64,000 nt of DNA, taken from Lentisphaerota bacterium (lineage in GTDB: Bacteria; Verrucomicrobiota; Lentisphaeria; Victivallales; Victivallaceae). The notes under the pieces were generated by a model, which was not told where the DNA came from, searched no databases, and worked only from the letters and a program-made list of their open reading frames with translations. Positions within the stretch are counted from its first letter, which is position 1, and the number at the start of each line of letters is the position of its first letter. Shown in pieces: positions 24,148 to 32,426 of the stretch. Position numbers and translations under genes: made by a program. The stretch covers positions 57,748 to 121,747 of the forward strand of contig SUWH01000003.1 in assembly GCA_015061605.1 (NCBI GenBank), in the 5' to 3' direction.

Positions 24148-26550
24148 ATGAAAAAACATCTGATTGTCGGTGCGTTGATGTGCTGCACCATTATTGCATC
24201 TGCCTTTGAGTTGGGCAAAAATGATGCGGTTATCTACTGCAATACAAAAAATCTGAATTCCGCCAAAGAGTTGAGCTTCTACCTCAACAAGGTTTTCGGT
24301 AAAAAATACACTGTCAAAGCGGTGAAAAAGGCTCCCGCTCTGCCCGGTATCTTTGTCGGTTTCCAGCGCAAAGGTGATAAAGTCAACGTTCCGGAAGAAA
24401 AGGAGTTTACCGCCATCAGTGCTTCCGGAAATCAGCTTTTTATCTACGGCCGGGAAAATAAGTATCTCAACTGCACCGGCTACGCCGTTGCCGAATTCCT
24501 GGAAAAACATGCCGGTGTCCGCTTCCTCTGGCCGGGTGAACTCGGTACCGTTGCCGATAAAAAAGCTCCTGTTGCCATCAAAGATGGTCTGGATCTTTAT
24601 GTCCCTCCATTTGACATCCGTCTGACCAACAGTTATAGAAGTTCCGGCAAACTCGGAGAGTGGATCCGCCACCGTAAAATCGGTTCCTCGATCCGTCGCC
24701 GCGGTTCCGGTTTCCAGCATGCCTTTGCCAGTCTGATTCCCCGTAAGAAGTACGGGAAAAACAATCCTGAATACTATTCGCTTGTAACTCCGGAAAAATG
24801 GGTCGGAACTCCCAAACCGACTGTCCCCACCCGAACCAATGAATACGGTCCCGACCAGATTTGTACTTCCAATCCGGAAGTCCGCCGTATCATTGCCGAA
24901 AAACTTGCTTCTCACAAAGATGATTTTGTCCGTTCCATCTCTGCAAACGACGGCTTCGGCTTCTGCGAATGTGCCAACTGCAAAGCGCAGGACGGTCCGG
25001 ATGCCAACCGTTTCCGCTCCGGCCACCAGATGGTGACCAACCGTATGCACAACTTTGCGCTGGATATCGCAACTCAAGTCAAAAAACTCAATCCCAAAGG
25101 CAAAGTCGGCATGTTTGCCTACAGCTTCTATGACGGTATTCCGGATTTCAAGATCAAATATCCCGGCAATATGTATCTTTCCTATTGCTACATGGTTTAT
25201 GCCGCAAAAGATCTTGCCGCTGAAAAAGTCATCAATGACAAACTGCTCGCGCTTTCCGCTACCGGTGCCAAAGTCGTCGGCCGCGAATACTGGGGTACCC
25301 ATTACACCATGAACTACCCGCTTTCTCACAGCCGCAAGATCGACCGCAACCTCAAGACTCTGTACAAAGGCAATGCTGCCGGTATCTATGGCGAACCCGG
25401 TTCGAGTTTTGCTTCCCGCGGCAGCGACCACTATATTCTTTCCAAACTTGCCTGGGATCCTACGCTCAAGCGCGAAGAAATCCTGATGGATTTCTGCGTT
25501 TCCGCTTTCGGCAAAAAAGCCGCTCCTGTAATGTATGAACTTTTTGAAAAGATCGAAGACTGGACTCAGAAGGGCGTTGCCGATAAGGAAAAACGCGGTG
25601 TCAATTTTCAGTATTACACCAACAGCTATGCTGAATTCAACCGCCTGATGTCCGATATGTACAATGATAAATTTATCAAAATGTGCAACGGCTACTTCAA
25701 AAAAGCGGCAAAACTTCTCGATACTCCGGAACGCAAAGCCCGTTTTGAATATATCAAAAACGGTATCATTTATGCAAAATACATCACCAATGCACTGGTT
25801 TCCTACCGCGACCTCGCGGCTATGGGGATGAATATGTCGCTCACCCAGCCCTCCGGTTTGACCACCGTGATGGAACGCAGCAAAATTCTCGAAGTCGCTT
25901 CCCGTGCGGCAGCCGCTTCCAAAGCCAAACGTGATTTCGCGATAGCCCGCGGCGGCAATTACGGATTCTACCACAGTTTCCGCAGCGACAGTCTCAATTT
26001 GCGCCCGTGGCAGACTCTTTCTGAAATCGCAATTTCAGATATCAGAACCGGCAATTACAACTTCCTCGTCAACGGTGCATTTGAATACACCACTTACAGC
26101 TGGGATATTTCCGGAACCGGTAAAGCGGTTCATGTTTATGACACCAACTGCGATGATCCTGCCAACTACATGGTTCACAGCCACGCCAATCAGGGCATCA
26201 GTATCAAGGTCGATCTTGAACCCGGTCAGAATATGAAATTTGTCCAGAAACGCAAAATCGGTGCCGTTGAGAAAAATCTGGTCAACGGTCAGATCATGGT
26301 CAAGTGCGATGGTGATCCGCTGAAGTATGTAAAAGCTTATTTCGGCGGCAAAGAGATCGAGCTGAAGTGGGCTAATGAAGGTCTCAATAACAAAAACGGT
26401 TGGAATCAACTGCTTTTCAAAGCGTTTGAAATTGCCCCGGGAACCTACGATTTCCGCATGGAAGTTGTCAATCCCAAAGGGTTCTTCGGCGGCAGTGCCA
26501 AGACCATCTATTTTGATGACCTCAAGGTTCAACTCAAAAAAATCCGTTGA
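24148..26550 (+). CDS. secreted DUF4838 protein, family A copy 2
   Basis: 800 aa, collinear with its three neighbours. The signal peptide ends at Ala19 (IIASA|FELGKNDAV). VRFLWPGELGTVADK, the Cys motif C273-E-C-A-N-C278, SFYDGIPDFK and GREYWGTHYTMNYPLSHSRK are all present. It is the shortest copy, missing about ten residues between PPFDIRLTNSYR and the RGSGFQHAF segment. The beta-rich C-terminus (FNFLVNGAFEYTTYSWDISG..) is retained. The ATG at 24148 has AGGGG 5 nt before it; a GTG two codons upstream overlaps that site. Substrate specificity probably differs from copy 1, but no residue proves it. Confidence 0.8.
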   Translation: MKKHLIVGALMCCTIIASAFELGKNDAVIYCNTKNLNSAKELSFYLNKVFGKKYTVKAVKKAPALPGIFVGFQRKGDKVNVPEEKEFTAISASGNQLFIYGRENKYLNCTGYAVAEFLEKHAGVRFLWPGELGTVADKKAPVAIKDGLDLYVPPFDIRLTNSYRSSGKLGEWIRHRKIGSSIRRRGSGFQHAFASLIPRKKYGKNNPEYYSLVTPEKWVGTPKPTVPTRTNEYGPDQICTSNPEVRRIIAEKLASHKDDFVRSISANDGFGFCECANCKAQDGPDANRFRSGHQMVTNRMHNFALDIATQVKKLNPKGKVGMFAYSFYDGIPDFKIKYPGNMYLSYCYMVYAAKDLAAEKVINDKLLALSATGAKVVGREYWGTHYTMNYPLSHSRKIDRNLKTLYKGNAAGIYGEPGSSFASRGSDHYILSKLAWDPTLKREEILMDFCVSAFGKKAAPVMYELFEKIEDWTQKGVADKEKRGVNFQYYTNSYAEFNRLMSDMYNDKFIKMCNGYFKKAAKLLDTPERKARFEYIKNGIIYAKYITNALVSYRDLAAMGMNMSLTQPSGLTTVMERSKILEVASRAAAASKAKRDFAIARGGNYGFYHSFRSDSLNLRPWQTLSEIAISDIRTGNYNFLVNGAFEYTTYSWDISGTGKAVHVYDTNCDDPANYMVHSHANQGISIKVDLEPGQNMKFVQKRKIGAVEKNLVNGQIMVKCDGDPLKYVKAYFGGKEIELKWANEGLNNKNGWNQLLFKAFEIAPGTYDFRMEVVNPKGFFGGSAKTIYFDDLKVQLKKIR

Positions 26551-26558
26551 GGTGAAAT

Positions 26559-29015
26559 GTGAAAATCAAATCATTGCTGACTCTTATCACAGCTGTCGCC
26601 ATCGGCGCGACGGCTGTGGCATTTGAACTGGGAAAAGACAATGCCGTGATCTATCACAGCAAAGTCAATGCGCTTGCCGCCAAAGAGATGAGTGTTCTGC
26701 TCAACAAGGTTTTCGGTAAAAAATATACCGTAAAACTTCTGACGAAAGACGATTTCCGCAAGCCCGGCATCTATGTCGGATTCGCTGCCCCGGGGCAGAA
26801 ATACACCATACCTGCCGGCAAAAAGGAATTTATCGGAACCTTCGCAGATGACAAGCGGGTTTTTATCTGGGGTAATGATAATGAAAAACTCAAAGGTTCC
26901 GCTTTTGCAGCCTTCGATTTTCTGGAAAAATATGCCGGAGTCCGCTTCCTCTGGCCCGGTGAACTTGGTACTGTCGCTGAAAAACGTCCGCCGGTCAAGG
27001 TGAAAAAAGGTTTGGATATTTTCGTGCCGCCGTTTGTCATCCGCATGACCAACAGTTTTACCTATGGCAGAACCAGCCTTACTTTGCAGGAACGCAACGA
27101 CCTCGACCGCTGGCAGGATCACCTTAAAGTGGGACGCTCCGTCCAGTCCCGCGGTTCCGGTTTCCAGCACGCATTCAAATCTCTTATGCCCCGGGCGCAA
27201 TATGGCAAAGAGCATCCGGAATATTATTCTCTGGTCACTCCGGAACGCTGGATCGGAATGCCCAAACCCAAAGTCCCGACCCGCCGCAGCGATCCGACTG
27301 TTTCCGGCCCGTGGCAGATTTGTACCTCAAACAAGGATGTCCGCCGTATCATCGCCAAAAAAATCGCATCCGGCAAAGATGGAAAAATCCGTTCCATTTC
27401 CCCCAATGATGGTTACGGTTTCTGCGAATGTGCGAACTGCAAGGCACAGGATGGCAAAGACGCCAACCGCACCGGAAAAGCCGGTCATCTGCGGGTGACC
27501 AACCGGATGTATGACTTCGCCGAAGATATTGCCAAACAGGTCTATAAACTCAATCCCAAAGCCAATGTCGGACTCTTTGCCTACAGTTTCTACGATGGAA
27601 TTCCGGATCAGAAGATCAAATTTCCGCCGAATATGTATCTTTCATACTGTTATATCGTTTACCGTGCCGAAGACCAGGCCGGTGAAGATGTGATCAACAA
27701 CAAGATCCGCGGTCTTGCCGCCACCGGTGCCAAAGTTGTCGGCCGTGAATACTGGGGCTGTCACTACACCATGGGCTATCCGTTGAGCCACAGCCGCAAG
27801 ATCGACCGCAATGTAAAAACTCTTTACGAATGCAAAGCCGCCGGTATTTACGGCGAAACCGGCAAAAACTTCGGCAGCCGCGGTTCAGATTTGTACATTT
27901 TGTGCAAACTTGCCTGGAATCCGACGCTGAAACGTGAAGATATTCTCAAAGAATTCTGCGATGCCGCTTTCGGTAAAAAAGCCAGTCCCGTGATGTATGA
28001 ACTCTTTGAGAAAATCGAAGACTGGGTCGAAGTTCGCACCAGAGAATTCAAAACCAAAAAAGGTGTGAATTTCAAATATTACAAAAATGATTACGCCGAA
28101 TTCAACCGTTTCCAGGCTTCTGTCTTTAACGAAGCATTCAACAAGATGTGCAAAACATATCTTAATAAAGCAACTGAACTTGCTGATTCCGCTGACCGCA
28201 AGGCGCGTGTCAACTTTTTCCGCATCGGTATTTTGAAAGCGATGAACACCACCCACGTTCTCCGCGCCAATGCTGATCTCGCCGCGATCGGTGTCAATAT
28301 GCCGCTTACCCAGCCGTCAGCATCCTTTATCCCCATGGAAAAAGGCGAACTGATGAAAATTATTCAAAACGCCCTGGATGCTAACAATAAACAGAATATT
28401 TATTCCTATACTTACGGACATAACTTCACTTTCGGCAGAGGACTCGGCAATGCGATCCACCTCCGTCCGTGGTACACGCTTGCCCAGGTCGCCCGTATCG
28501 ACATCCTGACCGGTAACTTCAATTATCTGGTCAACGGTGCCTTTGAATACTACGGCTACAGTTGGGATATCAGAACGACCGGAGGCAAAGCGAATACCGC
28601 TATGGTCACCACCGATAACTGTGATGCCCCCAACAACTTCATGGTCACCAGCCACGCAGGGCAGGGGGTGAGTCTGCAAGCTGATTTGAACGCAAGATCA
28701 GCTGTGGAAGTCAAACAGCTCCGCCCGATCATCGCCAAAACTCCGATGCAGCTTTCCGGAACCATGTTTGTCAAATGCCCCGGCGGCAATCCGCAGAAAT
28801 TCGTCAATGCTTATTTCGGAAATAAGAAACTTGACCTCGTCTGGATTGACAAAGGTATGCAAGTCCGGGAAGACTGGTGCGAAGTTCGCATCAAACCAAT
28901 CGTTGTCGAAGCGGGTAAATATGAATTCAAATTCACTGTCAGCAACCCCGGTACTGCGGCAAAAACATTTAATTTTGACAATTTGCAGTTGTATTTGAAA
29001 AACACTAAAAAATAA
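26559..29015 (+). CDS. secreted DUF4838 protein, family A copy 3
   Basis: 818 aa. The signal peptide is cleaved after Ala21 (IGATAVA|FELGKDNAV). Family landmarks: VRFLWPGELGTVAEKRPPV, SGFQHAFKSLMP, CTSNKDVRR, Cys motif C289-E-C-A-N-C294, SFYDGIPDQK. GREYWGCHYTMGYPLSHSRK has a Cys where the other copies have Thr. The start is GTG: GAGGTG lies 5 nt upstream and overlaps the stop of copy 2, giving tight translational coupling. Confidence 0.8.
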   Translation: MKIKSLLTLITAVAIGATAVAFELGKDNAVIYHSKVNALAAKEMSVLLNKVFGKKYTVKLLTKDDFRKPGIYVGFAAPGQKYTIPAGKKEFIGTFADDKRVFIWGNDNEKLKGSAFAAFDFLEKYAGVRFLWPGELGTVAEKRPPVKVKKGLDIFVPPFVIRMTNSFTYGRTSLTLQERNDLDRWQDHLKVGRSVQSRGSGFQHAFKSLMPRAQYGKEHPEYYSLVTPERWIGMPKPKVPTRRSDPTVSGPWQICTSNKDVRRIIAKKIASGKDGKIRSISPNDGYGFCECANCKAQDGKDANRTGKAGHLRVTNRMYDFAEDIAKQVYKLNPKANVGLFAYSFYDGIPDQKIKFPPNMYLSYCYIVYRAEDQAGEDVINNKIRGLAATGAKVVGREYWGCHYTMGYPLSHSRKIDRNVKTLYECKAAGIYGETGKNFGSRGSDLYILCKLAWNPTLKREDILKEFCDAAFGKKASPVMYELFEKIEDWVEVRTREFKTKKGVNFKYYKNDYAEFNRFQASVFNEAFNKMCKTYLNKATELADSADRKARVNFFRIGILKAMNTTHVLRANADLAAIGVNMPLTQPSASFIPMEKGELMKIIQNALDANNKQNIYSYTYGHNFTFGRGLGNAIHLRPWYTLAQVARIDILTGNFNYLVNGAFEYYGYSWDIRTTGGKANTAMVTTDNCDAPNNFMVTSHAGQGVSLQADLNARSAVEVKQLRPIIAKTPMQLSGTMFVKCPGGNPQKFVNAYFGNKKLDLVWIDKGMQVREDWCEVRIKPIVVEAGKYEFKFTVSNPGTAAKTFNFDNLQLYLKNTKK

Positions 29016-29030
29016 AAAGGAGTCAACATC

Positions 29031-31502
29031 ATGAAGCTCAAACAACTTCTGTTGTCCGTTTGTGCGCTGCTTATCACTCTGTCAGCAGCCGCATTTGAAC
29101 TGGGCAAAAATAATGCCACCATCTGGCATACAAAGAAAAGTGTCGTTCAGGCAAAGGTGCTGCAGCAGTATCTCGGTAAAGTATTCGGTAAAAAATACAC
29201 CTTGAAACTCTATAAAGGTGGTGTGCATCTCCCAGGACTTTTTGTCGGCATTCAGCAGCCCAACGCCAATTTGAAAGTCGATATGGAGCGTGATTTTACC
29301 GTCATCCATTCGGAAAAAGACAAGGTTTACATCTACGGCAATGACACCAAAACCCTTACCGGTACCGCCTATGCCGTGATATCGTTCCTCGAAAAACACG
29401 CCGGTGTCCGCTTCCTGTGGCCGGGCGAACTCGGAACTGTTGCCGAAAAACGCAAGCCGGTCACCATTAAAGAAGGAACTGACCTCTATGTGCCGCCCTT
29501 TAAACTGCGCATGACCAGCAGCTTTACTTATGGAATGAGGCTGCTTTCGGCTAAAGATGCCGCTGATTTGCGTACCTGGCTCGTCCGGATGAAGACCGGC
29601 CGTTCGATCTTCTCCCACGGCTCCGGCTTCCAGCACGCCTTTTTCAATTTGATGCCGCGTGAAAAATACGGTAAAGAGCATCCGGAATACTACTCGCTCG
29701 TAAGTCCTGCCCGTTGGATCGGTGAACCCAAACCGACCGTCCCCACCCGCCGCAATGATGAAAGCGTCGGTGGTCCCGCCCAGCTCTGCACCTCCAATAA
29801 GGATGTCCGCCGTATCATCGCCGAAAAGATCGCCGCTCCCAAAGATGGCAAGATCCGTTCCATCTCCCCCAATGACGGCTTCGGTTTCTGCGAATGCGCC
29901 AACTGCCTTGCTCAGGATGGCAAGGATGCTGAACGGCTGCGCAACAACCACCTTTCAGTGACCAACCGTATGTATGATTTCGCTGAAGACATTGCCCATC
30001 AGGTCTACAAGCTCAATCCCAAAGCCAAAGTTGGTATGTTCGCTTACAGCTTCTACAATGGCGTGCCGGATCAGAAGATCTCCTTTCCGCCCAACATGTA
30101 TCTTTCCTACTGCTACTTCATCGGTTTTACCAAAGACAAAGCCGCCGAAGATGAGATCAATAACAAAATCATCGGGCTGGGCAAAACCGGTGCGCAGGTG
30201 GTCGGTAGAGAATACTGGGGTACTCACTACACGATGAACTACCCCCTCAATCACAGCCGCAAGATAGACCGCAATATCAAAGCTCTGCACAAAGTCAACG
30301 CCGCCGGTATCTACGGCGAAACCGGCAAATGCTTCGCCGCCCGTGCAACAGACTTGTACATCCTGTGCAAGCTCTCCTGGGATCCGACCCTGAACCGCGA
30401 CGCTCTGCTCAAAGAGTTCTGCGATGCTGCATTCGGTAAAAAAGCCAGTCCGGTCATGTATGAAATGTTTGAAAAGATCGAAGACCGTGTGGAAAAATGT
30501 ATGCCCCAGTTCTTCACCGGAGAAATGTCGAAATTCTACCCCAACGGCTACGCTGAACGCAACCGTTTGATGTCGGAAGTCATCTTTAATGATGAATTCC
30601 AGAAAATGTGCAAACCCTACATCAAAAAAGCGCTCAAACTTGCCGATACCGCCGATCGTAAAGCGCGTATCGACTTCATCAACCGCGGTATCCGCATGGC
30701 GGCGATCACTACTGAATCCCTCCGCAGTATCGCAGACCTCGCCGCTGCCGGTGTCGATATGCCGCTGACTCAGCCTTCGACCAAAATCATCCGCATGGAA
30801 AAGAAAAACCTGATCAAAGTCGCCACCCGTGCTGCGAAAGCTGAAGCTGCCCGCACCAACTTCCTGCTTGCCAATTCCGGAGATAATGCCATTACCCGGA
30901 TGTTCTTCGGCAGCAGCAGCGTCAATTTGCGTCCGTGGAAAACTCTTTCGGAAATCGCGCTTATCCGGCTCAAGAACGGTATGTACAACTACCTTGTCAA
31001 CAACTCTTTTGAGTACTACGGTTACAGCTGGAGTGTCAAATCGGTCAAGGGCGAAGGTAAATTCCAGTACACCGCCGCTACCAACCGCGACGCCGATGAT
31101 AACTACATGGTTCCCTGCCATGGCGGTCAGGGCATCAGTTTGCAGCTGGATATGCCGGTCGGTTGCGAAATGGAGATCACTCAGCAGCGTAAAGTTTCCA
31201 CCGATGTTCCGGTCAAAGCCACTTTCAGTGCTTTTGTAAAGAGCGAAGGAGATCCGCTTGATAATGTCAAATTCTTCCTCGGCGGCAAAGAACTCAAAGG
31301 CGTCTGGGTCGATGAGAAATTGGAAAATGTCAACAACTGGCATGAAATCCGTTTCCAGAGTGTTGAACTTGCCCCCGGAGATTATGAGCTGAAAGTTGTC
31401 GCCTCCAATCCGGAGAAATTCTTTGGAACCAACAAAGCTCTCACTTTGAACTTCGACAATTTCCAGCTCCGGCTCAAAGATATCCTGTCTGCCAAAAAGT
31501 AA
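29031..31502 (+). CDS. secreted DUF4838 protein, family A copy 4
   Basis: 823 aa. The signal peptide ends at Ala21 (ITLSAAA|FELGKNNAT). VRFLWPGELGTVAEKRKPV, SGFQHAFFNLMP, Cys motif C287-E-C-A-N-C292, SFYNGVPDQK and GREYWGTHYTMNYPLNHSRK are present. The C-terminal beta-rich region has CHGGQGISLQ in place of SHAxQG. The ribosome-binding site AAAGGAG precedes the ATG. It is the last copy of the tandem array, 10 nt before the isomerase gene. Confidence 0.8.
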   Translation: MKLKQLLLSVCALLITLSAAAFELGKNNATIWHTKKSVVQAKVLQQYLGKVFGKKYTLKLYKGGVHLPGLFVGIQQPNANLKVDMERDFTVIHSEKDKVYIYGNDTKTLTGTAYAVISFLEKHAGVRFLWPGELGTVAEKRKPVTIKEGTDLYVPPFKLRMTSSFTYGMRLLSAKDAADLRTWLVRMKTGRSIFSHGSGFQHAFFNLMPREKYGKEHPEYYSLVSPARWIGEPKPTVPTRRNDESVGGPAQLCTSNKDVRRIIAEKIAAPKDGKIRSISPNDGFGFCECANCLAQDGKDAERLRNNHLSVTNRMYDFAEDIAHQVYKLNPKAKVGMFAYSFYNGVPDQKISFPPNMYLSYCYFIGFTKDKAAEDEINNKIIGLGKTGAQVVGREYWGTHYTMNYPLNHSRKIDRNIKALHKVNAAGIYGETGKCFAARATDLYILCKLSWDPTLNRDALLKEFCDAAFGKKASPVMYEMFEKIEDRVEKCMPQFFTGEMSKFYPNGYAERNRLMSEVIFNDEFQKMCKPYIKKALKLADTADRKARIDFINRGIRMAAITTESLRSIADLAAAGVDMPLTQPSTKIIRMEKKNLIKVATRAAKAEAARTNFLLANSGDNAITRMFFGSSSVNLRPWKTLSEIALIRLKNGMYNYLVNNSFEYYGYSWSVKSVKGEGKFQYTAATNRDADDNYMVPCHGGQGISLQLDMPVGCEMEITQQRKVSTDVPVKATFSAFVKSEGDPLDNVKFFLGGKELKGVWVDEKLENVNNWHEIRFQSVELAPGDYELKVVASNPEKFFGTNKALTLNFDNFQLRLKDILSAKK

Positions 31503-31512
31503 GGGGTCAAAA

Positions 31513-32412
31513 ATGATTTTTCCGGAAATGACCCATTATATGGGTGCCAATGTTACCGGTTCTGCTATCGGCGCGCGGATGGAGGAATTCGCCGCCGCCG
31601 GTATCAAATTTCTGCAGCTCGGTCCGAAAGATTTGCAGTTGATGAAAGATGATCCGGAGTATCGCCGCGAGATGCTCCATCAGGCACAAGCTAATGGCTT
31701 GAACATCCGCGATGTCCACGCTCCGCATCAGACTGCAGATTCTCTCGGAACTCCGGTTCCATTGGAAATGATCGTAAATTCTCTGACCAATGCGATCGAT
31801 ATCGCCGGTTCTCTCGGTGTGAAAACGGTCACCATTCATGCCGGTCGCACCCGGCGTACCGGTGAATATGCCAAAGACTTCGGCCTTTTCCCCTGTGTCG
31901 ATCTGCCGGCTGCCGAAAAGCGCATCTGTGATGCACTGGATCTCCTGATTCCGGTCGCTGAAAAAAATAATATCGTCATGGCGGTGGAAAACCTGTTCCT
32001 GCCAGCAACTTGCGCTGATTTTCTGACCCCGATCGTTGAAAAATACAATCATCCGAATCTGGGGATGTGTTACGATTCCGGTCATGCGCTTCTGGTCGAA
32101 CACCAGGAAGGCAAAGTTTCAGATGACATCGCCGAATGGATCCGCATCGGCTGGGACGATGACACCGTCATCTTCCAGAACGATCAGCTCGACCGGATGC
32201 TCAATCAGGTCGTGACCACCCATTTACACGACAACAACGGCAAAAATGACCAGCATCTTGCGCCGGGGAGCGGTGTCGCCGATTGGAATTCTATTGTTGA
32301 ACGGCTCAAAAAAGCTCCGAGATTGCTGACTTTGCAGTCCGAATTGATCGGTCGCCTTGCCGTAGCTCCGGCCGCCGACATCGTCGAATGGTATAAAATG
32401 TTAAACATTTAA
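31513..32412 (+). CDS. sugar-phosphate isomerase/epimerase-like TIM-barrel protein
   Basis: 299-aa cytosolic protein of the xylose-isomerase-like / AP-endonuclease-2 superfamily. Metal ligands are visible as Glu in MAVENLF, Asp/His in CYDSGHALL, His in TTHLHDNNGKNDQH and Glu in LQSELIG. It probably isomerises or epimerises a monosaccharide released outside the cell by the DUF4838 enzymes around it; the sugar is unknown. The ribosome-binding site AAGGGG precedes the ATG. It is the only non-exported protein in its operon. A second member of the superfamily occurs beside another DUF4838 gene at 47198-48076. Confidence 0.75.
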   Translation: MIFPEMTHYMGANVTGSAIGARMEEFAAAGIKFLQLGPKDLQLMKDDPEYRREMLHQAQANGLNIRDVHAPHQTADSLGTPVPLEMIVNSLTNAIDIAGSLGVKTVTIHAGRTRRTGEYAKDFGLFPCVDLPAAEKRICDALDLLIPVAEKNNIVMAVENLFLPATCADFLTPIVEKYNHPNLGMCYDSGHALLVEHQEGKVSDDIAEWIRIGWDDDTVIFQNDQLDRMLNQVVTTHLHDNNGKNDQHLAPGSGVADWNSIVERLKKAPRLLTLQSELIGRLAVAPAADIVEWYKMLNI

Positions 32413-32426
32413 AAAGAGGTGTTTTT

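Noticed and set aside
24010..25974. A 654-codon minus-strand open frame opposite DUF4838 copies 1 and 2
   Set aside because: Similar shadow frames appear opposite the other DUF4838 copies, as expected from conserved codon bias; no start signal or family motif.
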